A DNA stretch of 9,464 nucleotides from a bacterium (GTDB taxonomy: Bacteria; Ratteibacteria; UBA8468; B48-G9; JAFGKM01): positions 35,622-45,085 of the forward strand of contig DAORXQ010000004.1 of NCBI GenBank assembly GCA_035371905.1, read 5' to 3'. The notes beneath the pieces were generated by a model, which made no database searches, had not been told where the DNA came from, and was given only the letters and a program-made list of their open reading frames with translations. This document shows positions 1-6,342 of the stretch, one piece after another (positions within the stretch are counted from its first letter, which is position 1; every line of letters starts with the position of its first letter). The translations under genes and the position numbers were made by a program.

Positions 1-55
1 GGGTTGCAGGGGAAAGAAATGTCCCCTGCGTTTTTAGTCGTGGGGGGAGAACTAT
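1..55 (+). repeat. 55-bp perfect direct repeat, copy 1
   Basis: These 55 bases recur without a mismatch at 186-240, a period of 185 bp. Both copies end in GAGAACTAT, after which the sequences diverge. The left border cannot be fixed because the window starts here. In copy 2 the bases just upstream (172-185) look like part of the same structural unit, so the true repeat may be longer. The unit holds an 8-bp GC-rich hairpin (6-13 with 22-29) and a G-rich tail CGTGGGGGG. I do not recognise it as a named repeat family. It could be a REP- or MITE-like intergenic element, or a local duplication of tRNA-derived sequence. Confidence 0.9.
6..35 (+). terminator. Possible intrinsic terminator in repeat copy 1
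   Basis: GCAGGGGA (6-13) pairs perfectly with TCCCCTGC (22-29) around an 8-nt loop. The stem is followed by G and five T (31-35). A GC-rich stem plus a T-run only on the + strand side is the classic layout of a Rho-independent terminator. The T-run is short, and the same structure recurs in the second repeat copy, so it may simply be a repeat hairpin. No gene upstream is visible to confirm it. Confidence 0.35.
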
Positions 56-56
56 T

Positions 57-84
57 TCAGGAAGGGGGAATCTCCCCCTCCTGA
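57..84 (+). other. Strong 12-bp hairpin with one bulge
   Basis: TCAGG (57-61), a bulged A (62) and AGGGGGA (63-69) pair with TCCCCCT (73-79) and CCTGA (80-84), leaving a 3-nt loop ATC. All twelve pairs are Watson-Crick. It sits directly after repeat copy 1 and just before the tRNA-like 3' end. No T-run follows on the + strand, so it is not a convincing terminator. It cannot act as a tRNA anticodon arm: the loop is 3 nt, and opening it to 7 nt puts A rather than T at position 33. It may be a recombination or processing structure; no function is assigned. Confidence 0.6.
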
Positions 85-89
85 GATAA

Positions 90-122
90 GCCGTGGGGGT
101 TCGAGTCCCCCTCCCGGCACCA
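90..122 (+). tRNA. tRNA-Leu-like 3' end (T arm, acceptor strand, CCA); 5' half missing
   Basis: A perfect T arm is visible: GGGGG (95-99), loop TTCGAGT (100-106), CCCCC (107-111). It is followed by a 7-nt acceptor strand TCCCGGC (112-118), discriminator A (119) and encoded CCA (120-122). The stretch GCCGTGGGGGTTCGAG resembles the variable-arm/T-arm junction of bacterial leucine tRNAs. The matching 5' acceptor strand GCCGGGA does not occur between 1 and 90, and no anticodon arm with T33 or paired variable arm can be folded upstream. It is therefore either a pseudo-tRNA or tRNA-derived remnant, or the 3' exon of a tRNA interrupted by sequence reaching beyond the left edge. The identity as Leu is inferred from similarity only. 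Confidence 0.45.
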
Positions 123-185
123 GTTTGAGTATAGTAATTATTGAAAACTTAGGGAAATGAGAAAAATAAAACCCCACGGCAAAAG

Positions 186-240
186 GGGTTGCAGGGGAAA
201 GAAATGTCCCCTGCGTTTTTAGTCGTGGGGGGAGAACTAT
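186..240 (+). repeat. 55-bp perfect direct repeat, copy 2
   Basis: This copy is identical to 1-55 over all 55 bases. The preceding CCCCACG (172-178) is the reverse complement of CGTGGGG (224-230) inside the repeat. The whole 172-230 stretch can therefore fold as a 7-bp outer helix enclosing the 8-bp inner hairpin (191-198 with 207-214). After 240 the sequence is unique and leads within 33 nt to the first gene, so this copy lies in or just upstream of that gene's leader. The spacer between copies (56-185) holds the tRNA-like 3' end. Confidence 0.9.
191..220 (+). terminator. Possible intrinsic terminator in repeat copy 2
   Basis: GCAGGGGA (191-198) pairs with TCCCCTGC (207-214) around an 8-nt loop, followed by G and TTTTT (216-220). 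It would end transcription arriving from the tRNA-like region before the gene at 274. If a transcript initiated upstream of it, the structure could act as a leader attenuator. The evidence is structural only. Confidence 0.35.
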
Positions 241-243
241 AAA
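238..243 (+). promoter_or_regulatory. Candidate -10 box for the operon
   Basis: TATAAA lies 30 nt upstream of the ATG at 274, which would place transcription start near 250 and give a leader of about 24 nt. The box is created by the junction of the repeat end (CTAT) with the unique AAATT. In copy 1 the same repeat end is followed by TTCAG and has no such box. The -35 region 15 to 20 nt upstream is only T-rich (GTTTTTA) and does not match TTGACA, so the call is weak. Confidence 0.25.
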
Positions 244-273
244 TTAAAGAGAGAGCGGACCTCGTATAAAAAA

Positions 274-1275
274 ATGAAAGAAATAGGTAAAAAAATAAAA
301 AGAAATCTATTATATGAAGGTTGTTTTGAATGGGAAAAAGATGGGGTTTTCAATCCAGGTGTTATTGTTGAAAACAATCAGGTTCATATAATTTACAGGG
401 CTATAAAATGTGAAAATTATTCTCGTCTCGGATACTTAAAATTAAAAACAGAAAATGAAATTGAAAAGTGTGAATATCCTGTTATTTCACCAACTGAAGT
501 TTACGAAAAACAGGGAATTGAAGACCCCAGAATAACAAAAATAGAAGATTCTTATTTCATCACCTATACTGCATATGATGGGAAAAACGCAAGAATCGCT
601 ATTGCAGAATCAAAAAACCTATTGAATTTCAAGAAATTAGGTATTATAAGTCCTAACATTACATTTCTTGAAGCATTAAATATTTCTGAAAATGATAGGT
701 ATAAGGACTTCTGGAAAAAACAGGTTGCAGAAAGAGGAGAAAATATAATTATATGGGATAAGGATGGATGCCTTTTCCCTGAAAAAATTAATGGTAAATA
801 CGCATTACTTCATAGAATTGAACCTGATATTCAAATTGTTTATTTTAACGATTTTTTTGAACTCAAAAGTAAAGATTTCTGGGAAGAATATTTCAGGAAA
901 ATTGAAAGCAAAATAGTAATGAAACCTAAATATAATTGGGAAGAAGAAAAAATAGGAGCAGGTGCTCCACCAATTAAAACAGAATATGGATGGTTACTTT
1001 TATATCATGGAGTTGATAAAAATAAAATATACAGAGCAGGAATATCTTTACTTGATATTGAAAATCCACAAAAAGAAATAGCAAGATTACCCTTCCCTCT
1101 TTTTGAACCTGATTATGACTGGGAAAAAAATGGTAATGTCCCAAATGTTGTTTTTCCTACAGGTGCTTTTATTAAAGATGGAATTCTTTATATTTTTTAT
1201 GGATGCGCTGATAAAAGAATTGGGGTTGCTGAAATTGAATTAAAAGAAATAAATAAAATTTTAAAAAAGGTGTGA
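274..1275 (+). CDS. GH130-family beta-mannoside phosphorylase or hydrolase
   Basis: The 333-residue protein matches the usual 300-350 length of GH130, the five-bladed beta-propeller family that includes beta-1,4-mannosyl-glucose and mannooligosaccharide phosphorylases. Motifs visible in order are FNPG (26-29), YRA (41-43), GIEDPR (81-86), TAYDGKNARIAIAES (99-113), LFPEKINGKYALLHR (167-181), GAGAPPI (228-234), LLLYHGVD (241-248), YRAGISLLD (253-261) and NVVFPTG (291-297). Asp84 of EDPR is the expected general acid, and the Lys171/His180/Arg181 cluster is where characterised phosphorylases bind phosphate, favouring phosphorolysis. No signal peptide is seen, so it is cytoplasmic. Residues 125-165 look like a subfamily insertion. 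The start has no good Shine-Dalgarno, but no other in-frame start exists before a stop at 220. It uses TGA, the only TGA stop among the complete genes here. The exact mannoside substrate cannot be read from sequence. Confidence 0.9.
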   Translation: MKEIGKKIKRNLLYEGCFEWEKDGVFNPGVIVENNQVHIIYRAIKCENYSRLGYLKLKTENEIEKCEYPVISPTEVYEKQGIEDPRITKIEDSYFITYTAYDGKNARIAIAESKNLLNFKKLGIISPNITFLEALNISENDRYKDFWKKQVAERGENIIIWDKDGCLFPEKINGKYALLHRIEPDIQIVYFNDFFELKSKDFWEEYFRKIESKIVMKPKYNWEEEKIGAGAPPIKTEYGWLLLYHGVDKNKIYRAGISLLDIENPQKEIARLPFPLFEPDYDWEKNGNVPNVVFPTGAFIKDGILYIFYGCADKRIGVAEIELKEINKILKKV

Positions 1276-1278
1276 AAA

Positions 1279-1452
1279 ATTAAAGAAAAAACACCTATTT
1301 GGGAAGACATTTTAATAATTATTTCAATTTTTTCTTTATGGCCAGCAATTTTAAGAAGAGAAAATATCTTTACCCGATTTATAATGTTTTCATTTCTTTT
1401 AATTCTTGTATGGATTTTAAAAAGAAGGATTACAAGAATAAAAAATTTATAA
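1279..1452 (+). CDS. Small two-helix membrane protein, apparent ATT start
   Basis: A 57-codon frame fills the gap between the GH130 gene and the lipoprotein gene. It reads as a coherent membrane protein: a short polar N-terminus (KEKTPIWED), a helix at about 11-25 (ILIIISIFSLWPAIL), a basic turn RRENIFTR, a second helix at about 34-48 and a basic tail KRRITRIK. There is no ATG or GTG near its beginning. ATT at 1279 is the best start, because AAAGGTG (1266-1272) sits six nucleotides before it as a good Shine-Dalgarno. It ends with TAA at 1450-1452, two nucleotides before the next ATG, as expected for coupled translation. The frame is the same as that of the GH130 gene, directly after its TGA, so a recoded stop or a single-base change of ATG to ATT are alternatives. 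I do not recognise the family and assign no function. An overlapping frame from 1299 is a shadow. Confidence 0.6.
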   Translation: MKEKTPIWEDILIIISIFSLWPAILRRENIFTRFIMFSFLLILVWILKRRITRIKNL

Positions 1453-1454
1453 AA

Positions 1455-1973
1455 ATGAAATGGATTTTTATACCCATAATTATTTTTCTTTCCGGTTGTA
1501 ATACAGACCTTACAGAAAAAAAATGGAGAGAAAAAGTAAGAATGGGAGATTACTATTTAGCAAACAATAATATTGATATGGCTTTAAACTGCTGGATGGA
1601 ATCACTTGAGTTTAAAAAAGACCTACTGACTTATGAAAAAATAATTGCTTCACTCATAATAAAAAACGATTTTGAAAAGGGGAAAAAATATACACTTGAG
1701 GGGTTGACACATTTCAAAAATAATGATAATTTAATATTCAACTTGGGACTTTTAGAATTTTACTTAAAAGAATATGAAGAATCACTGGAAACTATGGAAA
1801 AACTTATAGAGAAAAATAAGTATTATCCAAATGCTCATTACATAAAGGGTTTGATATATGAAAAAAAAGGGGAATTTGAAAAAGCAAAAAAAGAATTTAT
1901 AGAAGAAGTAAATATAAATCCAGGTTCAAGGAAAGCATGGCAAAAAATCAAGGAGATGAAAAATGAGAAATAA
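1455..1973 (+). CDS. TPR-repeat lipoprotein
   Basis: The open frame reaches back to an ATG at 1299, but its first 52 codons are composition-poor and overlap the small membrane-protein gene. The ATG at 1455 begins a textbook lipoprotein signal: MKWIFIPIIIF followed by the lipobox LSGC with Cys15. The precursor is 172 residues. After Cys15 come about four tetratricopeptide-like helix pairs (roughly 25-56, 57-90, 91-125 and 126-160); the last, with AHYIKGLIYEKKGEFEKAKKEF, is the clearest. The protein should be exported, lipidated and anchored in the inner or outer membrane, with the TPR superhelix as a protein-binding scaffold. It starts two nucleotides after the small gene's stop and overlaps the next gene by 11 nt, so it is probably co-translated with both. 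The partner is unknown; the neighbouring permease fusion is the obvious candidate. Confidence 0.85.
   Translation: MKWIFIPIIIFLSGCNTDLTEKKWREKVRMGDYYLANNNIDMALNCWMESLEFKKDLLTYEKIIASLIIKNDFEKGKKYTLEGLTHFKNNDNLIFNLGLLEFYLKEYEESLETMEKLIEKNKYYPNAHYIKGLIYEKKGEFEKAKKEFIEEVNINPGSRKAWQKIKEMKNEK
1951..1955 (+). promoter_or_regulatory. Shine-Dalgarno for the M28-like/FtsX fusion gene
   Basis: AGGAG lies seven nucleotides before the ATG at 1963, inside the end of the lipoprotein gene. It fixes the start of the large gene and shows that this organism uses canonical Shine-Dalgarno initiation. Confidence 0.85.
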
Positions 1974-4900
1974 GATTATTTTTTTCCCTTTTCTCTTTTT
2001 TCTTTTTTCTACCTTTCTATTTTCTCAGGATACTGTATCATATTTAAACTTTTTTTCTTCTTTAAAATCAAGATTTCCAGGCAGTGAAGGACATAAAAAA
2101 GCAGCAGATTTTATTGAAAATAAATTTAAAGAAATTGGTCTTAAAAATGTAAAAAGGGAGAGTTTTAAATCGGTTGTTCCTGTAGAAAAGTATGCATATA
2201 TTGAATATGATGGAAAAAAAATTGATATAAACTGTCTCTGGCCAAATCTTGTAAGAACATCAACTTTACCACCAGAAGGACTTGAAGGTAAATTGATATA
2301 TGCTGGAAAAGGTAATTTAAAAGAAGTTGAAGGAAAAGATATAAATGGAAGTATTATTGTTATGGATTTTGATTCAGGAGATAACTATCTTGATTTTGCA
2401 ATGCTTGGTGCAAAATGTTTCATTTTTATAAATAGAGGGGAAATAACAAGAACCGAAGGCGAAAAGAAATTCCTTTCTGTCCCTCTGGATGTTCCAAGAT
2501 TTTATTCTGATAATGAGAAAATACTTGAAATAGCAAAAAAAGAACCAACTGTAAAAATTTATGGAAGGATGGACTGGGAAACTATTAACGACTGGAATAT
2601 TTATGGTTTTCTTGAAGGGAGAGATGCGAAATTAAAAGATGAAACAATAGTTATAAGTTCCTATTATGATAGTACAAGTGTTGTCCCTTCCATTTCTCCC
2701 GGTGCTACATCTGCCTGCGGGATATCTGCTCTTATTGAACTTGCTGAATATCTTGTGAAAAACCCACCAAAAAGAAGTATTATTTTTCTTGCCACTTCTT
2801 CTCATTTTATGAATATGAAAGGGATAGATGCATTTATTCAAAAACATTGTAGAAATGAAAAACCATTTTCAGAAAGAATTAAAAAAGAAGATAAAATAAA
2901 AATATCTCTTTTTATAGGACTAGACCTTTCAGGAGATAGTGATAAACTTGGAATATGGCATAACTCCACTGATTTCTATTACCAGAGATTCTTTGCTCCA
3001 ATAGGTAAAAAATTCATGGAATATTCAGAAAAGGTAGGTAAAATTTTGGGATATACAGAATCTGTTCTTGTAAACGGAATAAGTCCTGAAAAAGGAGTTG
3101 TTTGGGATACATTTTTACCCGAAAGAATTAGAACAGATGGTGAATTTATGATTCTTTCAGGAAATCCTGCAGTTTCATTTATAACTGTTAATGATGGTAG
3201 ATGGAGAGTTGACACTCCAAAAGATGGATTTGAAAATTTAAAATTACAGAATATTATCAAACAGGTTAACGTATTAAAATTTCTTCTTTCTTATGCTTTA
3301 AATGATGAAGAACTTCTATCAAAAAGCGAACTTAAAATGAAGGATAAAATGGCTACCCTAAAAGCAAAAATTGTTACATTTAATCCTAAAAAAAGTTTTG
3401 TTCCAAATGACCCTGTAAAAGATGCAATAGTTGTTCCAAGAGATGGAACTTATAAAACAAATATCGGTGTTCGTGGACATCCCCTTGAAATAACAAATGA
3501 GAAAGGAATTGCTGAAATTTCAAGATTAACTCTATCCCAATCAGTATATCTAAATGCCTTTTATATAAACAAAGAAAATGGAGAAATAATTTTTGCTCCT
3601 GATATGGGAGTTAATGGAAATCAGCAATATCCCATATCTTTTCAGATGGACACAAAAGAAAAAGAAAGGATGATTGTTCTGTTTAAGTGTAAGGAAATAT
3701 CACTTTTTGGCCTTATTGACCCTCAATATTTAATTCAGATAAATAATATAAATGTTTTTGACCTGTCAAATAGTGCTCCAGATGCTTATGGTTATTTTCT
3801 TCAATATCCTAGTAGCATTCCATTTCTCTGGACATCTTACAGTGAACCTGTTGGAACTGTTTTTGCAAAAGAAAATTCAAAAATTAAAATTCTGGGAGAA
3901 ACAGGTCCTCTTGGTAAAAGATTGTTACTTTTAAACTCAAAAGAAACATATACAAATAAAGAATGGGCAGAGGGACTTGGATTTTCTGTAAACGAAATTT
4001 CAGCAATATATAATACACCTTATCAGGCGGCAAGAGATATGCTTATACTTGACAATTACAGAAGATATAACTTTGAAAAATACGGAATTAAAAATGAACG
4101 ACTTTTTGAATTACAGCAAAAATCAAAAGAATTACTTGAAAAAGCAGAAGAAGCATTAAAAGAAAAAAGGTGGTATGAGTTTTTAAAATTTTCAAGACAG
4201 TCCCAGAGTATAGAAGCAAGAGCATATCCTGATGTAAAAAATACAGCAAATGATGTAATTAAGGGAATAATTTTTTATTTCATACTTTTATTACCTTTTG
4301 CCTATTTCTGTGAAAGATTATTTTTCAGTTTCTCAAAAATAGAAAAAAGAATAGCAGGAATTTTTGGAATATTTCTCGCTATTTACTGGATAATGAGATA
4401 TGTTCATCCTGCCTTTAAACTTACAAATGCCCCTGAAGTTATACTTCTTTCTTTTATTGTTCTCACACTTTCAGGAGTTGTTATATCACTTATCGCTTCT
4501 AAATTTGAAGAACAAATGCAGAGAATTAAAAAGGAGACATCAAAGGTTTATCAAACAGATGTTGGAAGAATAACAGCAAGTGCAACTGCTTTTTCTCTCG
4601 GTGTTGCAAATATGAAAAGGAGAAAAACAAGAACTGCTTTAACCTCAATAACATTAATCCTTCTTACATTTACAGTTCTTTCATTTACATCAATAAAATC
4701 ATATTTAAAATTCAATCAGATTTTAAGACCCAATAAACCACCATATACCGGATTACTTTTAAGGGACAGAAACTGGACTCCATTGCAAAAAATATCCTAT
4801 GACTATACAGAAAATGAATTTTCAGAAAAAGGAGTAATAGCTCCGAGAAGTTGGTTAATACTTGGAAGTTTGGGAAATAAAACTGCAATAGAAATAAAAT

Positions 4901-6330
4901 GTGGAAATAAATCATTCCTTTCTACAGGAATCCTTGGGATGACCCCTTCTGAAAAAGAAATTTTACCTGTTGAAAGTACAATAATTTATGGAAACTGGTT
5001 TGAAAAAGAAGATGAGGATAGTGTTTTAATTTCGGATAAAATAGCAAAAGAATTAAATATAAAAAAAGAAGATATAGGAGTTGCTAAAGTAAATATTTAT
5101 GGAAAAGAATTTTTGATAAAAGGGATATTTGATAGTAAAAAATTTGGAGATATTAAAGACCTTGATGATGAACGACTTACTCCTGTTGATTTTTCTGTTC
5201 TTCCTGAAAAAGAAATCTCGCAGATGAAGACAGAAAAAACATCCCAAATATTTTCATCCCAGATTCAGTTAAGGTCTTTTACTCATACAGAAGCAGAAAA
5301 TACTGTTATTATACCATTTAAAAAGGTTATGGATTTAAAAGGTACTTTACATTCAATTGCTGTTAAATTTACAACTTCATCTGAAAATCCAAAAACACTT
5401 GTTGAGGAATTTATAACAAAACTTGCTGGAATTGTATTTGCTGGTTTTGAAAATAAAACAATTGTTTACAGTAGTATAGGTTTCACTTCATTTGGTGGTA
5501 TGAGCAATATCCTTATACCAATTTTAATAGCAGCATTGATTGTTTTAAATACAATGCTTGGTTCTGTTTATGAAAGAATTAGAGAAATTGGGACTTACAG
5601 TGCTGTTGGACTTGCTCCTGTACATATTGCTTCTTTATTTTTTGCTGAATCTCTTGTTTATGCTGTTTTAGGTGCTGTAAGTGGCTATCTATTGGGTCAG
5701 ATTGTTATAAAAATACTGATGGGTGCTGGTTTATTAAAAGGACTTGTTTTAAACTATTCTTCTCTTTCTGCTGTTATTGCTACAATAATAATTGTAATTA
5801 CAGTTCTCCTTTCAACTTTATATCCTGCAAGGAAAGCATCTCAAATGGCTGTTCCTGATGTTACAAGAAAATGGATATTACCACAACCAAAAGGTGATGA
5901 ATGGGAATTTGAATTTCCTTTTACTGTAAGTGAAATTGAAATTCTTGGGCTTGCTACATTTTTAACAGAATATTTCAATACTTATCAAGATGTTTCTCTT
6001 GGCAATTTTTACACAAGCGGGGCTAAATTAACCTATCAAAAACATCCTTCTGGAAAAAATAAATATATTGTTGAGACAAATATATGGCTTGCTCCTTTTG
6101 ACCTTGGAGTAAGTCAGGAATTCAAAATGATTTTTGAACCACTTGGGCAATATAATTTCTATACAATAAATCTTTTTATGAAAAGAGCAAGTGGAGAATC
6201 AACTGACTGGAAACGACTTAATAGAAGATTCCTTGATGGAATTAGAAAACAATTTTTGATATGGAGAACAGTAAGTATAGAAATTAAAAAAGAATATGAA
6301 AAACAAGGGAAAAATAATCTTGGAATTTAA
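1963..6330 (+). CDS. Exported inactive M28-peptidase-like domain fused to FtsX/MacB-type permease
   Basis: This 1455-residue protein has, in order: a signal peptide (1-21, ending FLFSQ); an M28-like domain (about 25-440) with the entry motif RFPGSEGHKKAADFIE and a PA-like insertion (about 95-205); a beta-rich region (about 465-660); a charged helical stretch (about 690-755); membrane helices near 765-787, 796-812 and 825-845; then a permease core. The core has the cytoplasmic NMKRRKTRTALT (883-894), a helix at 892-911, an extracytoplasmic MacB-like domain (912-1175), and helices near 1180-1200, 1220-1248 and 1266-1288. YERIREIGTYSAVGL (1203-1217) and LYPARKAS (1286-1293) are FtsX hallmarks. 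A further cytoplasmic domain (about 1310-1455) is unassigned. The peptidase core appears dead: YYDS (234-237) replaces H-x-D, GATSACG (247-253) lacks the bridging Asp, SSHFMNMKG (279-287) lacks the Glu pair, and the last His is absent before TPKDGFENL. Asp321 alone looks retained. FtsX-type permeases normally pair with an ATPase; none is in the window. A binding or sensing role is inferred. Confidence 0.85.
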   Translation: MRNKIIFFPFLFFLFSTFLFSQDTVSYLNFFSSLKSRFPGSEGHKKAADFIENKFKEIGLKNVKRESFKSVVPVEKYAYIEYDGKKIDINCLWPNLVRTSTLPPEGLEGKLIYAGKGNLKEVEGKDINGSIIVMDFDSGDNYLDFAMLGAKCFIFINRGEITRTEGEKKFLSVPLDVPRFYSDNEKILEIAKKEPTVKIYGRMDWETINDWNIYGFLEGRDAKLKDETIVISSYYDSTSVVPSISPGATSACGISALIELAEYLVKNPPKRSIIFLATSSHFMNMKGIDAFIQKHCRNEKPFSERIKKEDKIKISLFIGLDLSGDSDKLGIWHNSTDFYYQRFFAPIGKKFMEYSEKVGKILGYTESVLVNGISPEKGVVWDTFLPERIRTDGEFMILSGNPAVSFITVNDGRWRVDTPKDGFENLKLQNIIKQVNVLKFLLSYALNDEELLSKSELKMKDKMATLKAKIVTFNPKKSFVPNDPVKDAIVVPRDGTYKTNIGVRGHPLEITNEKGIAEISRLTLSQSVYLNAFYINKENGEIIFAPDMGVNGNQQYPISFQMDTKEKERMIVLFKCKEISLFGLIDPQYLIQINNINVFDLSNSAPDAYGYFLQYPSSIPFLWTSYSEPVGTVFAKENSKIKILGETGPLGKRLLLLNSKETYTNKEWAEGLGFSVNEISAIYNTPYQAARDMLILDNYRRYNFEKYGIKNERLFELQQKSKELLEKAEEALKEKRWYEFLKFSRQSQSIEARAYPDVKNTANDVIKGIIFYFILLLPFAYFCERLFFSFSKIEKRIAGIFGIFLAIYWIMRYVHPAFKLTNAPEVILLSFIVLTLSGVVISLIASKFEEQMQRIKKETSKVYQTDVGRITASATAFSLGVANMKRRKTRTALTSITLILLTFTVLSFTSIKSYLKFNQILRPNKPPYTGLLLRDRNWTPLQKISYDYTENEFSEKGVIAPRSWLILGSLGNKTAIEIKCGNKSFLSTGILGMTPSEKEILPVESTIIYGNWFEKEDEDSVLISDKIAKELNIKKEDIGVAKVNIYGKEFLIKGIFDSKKFGDIKDLDDERLTPVDFSVLPEKEISQMKTEKTSQIFSSQIQLRSFTHTEAENTVIIPFKKVMDLKGTLHSIAVKFTTSSENPKTLVEEFITKLAGIVFAGFENKTIVYSSIGFTSFGGMSNILIPILIAALIVLNTMLGSVYERIREIGTYSAVGLAPVHIASLFFAESLVYAVLGAVSGYLLGQIVIKILMGAGLLKGLVLNYSSLSAVIATIIIVITVLLSTLYPARKASQMAVPDVTRKWILPQPKGDEWEFEFPFTVSEIEILGLATFLTEYFNTYQDVSLGNFYTSGAKLTYQKHPSGKNKYIVETNIWLAPFDLGVSQEFKMIFEPLGQYNFYTINLFMKRASGESTDWKRLNRRFLDGIRKQFLIWRTVSIEIKKEYEKQGKNNLGI

Positions 6331-6332
6331 AT

Positions 6333-6338
6333 AGGGGG
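6333..6338 (+). promoter_or_regulatory. Shine-Dalgarno for the OPT-like transporter gene
   Basis: AGGGGG, in the 12-nt gap after the permease fusion gene, sits four nucleotides before the ATG at 6343. It supports that start and its translation from the same polycistronic message. Confidence 0.7.
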
Positions 6339-6342
6339 AAAA

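Noticed and set aside
1..122. Complete functional tRNA-Leu
   Set aside because: The 5' acceptor strand GCCGGGA, D arm and a 7-nt anticodon loop with T33 cannot be found; the hairpins available have 8-nt and 3-nt loops.
90..122. tmRNA 3' end
   Set aside because: The T arm and CCA would fit, but the acceptor strand TCCCGGC does not fit the usual tmRNA 5' GGGG start, and no tag-peptide frame or pseudoknots can be recognised.
1..240. CRISPR array
   Set aside because: Only two repeat copies are present, the repeat is 55 bp with an internal hairpin, the spacer is 130 bp and contains tRNA-like sequence, and no cas gene is visible.
250..267. tRNA-Thr-like fragment AGAGCGGACCTCGTA before the first gene
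   Set aside because: It looks like a D-stem/anticodon piece with CGT, but no pairing strand follows (TAAAAAAATG), so chance similarity is more likely.
1299..1454. N-terminal 52-codon extension of the TPR lipoprotein from ATG 1299
   Set aside because: It lacks a Shine-Dalgarno, would bury the lipoprotein signal and lipobox inside the protein, and is an out-of-frame reading of the small membrane-protein gene.
2660..2840. Active zinc aminopeptidase annotation for the large gene
   Set aside because: The metal-binding and catalytic positions expected in this stretch are substituted, so a plain M28 peptidase label would mislead.
2632..3260. Minus-strand open frames of 71 and 93 codons (2632-2847 and 2979-3260)
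   Set aside because: They are antisense shadows inside the strongly supported M28-like coding region, with no family features.
3752..3934. Plus-strand 60-codon frame
   Set aside because: It lies wholly inside the fusion gene in another frame and has no signal, motif or ribosome site.
4712..5247. Minus-strand frames of 67 and 64 codons
   Set aside because: They are Phe/Ile/Tyr-rich shadows of A-rich coding sequence on the opposite strand.
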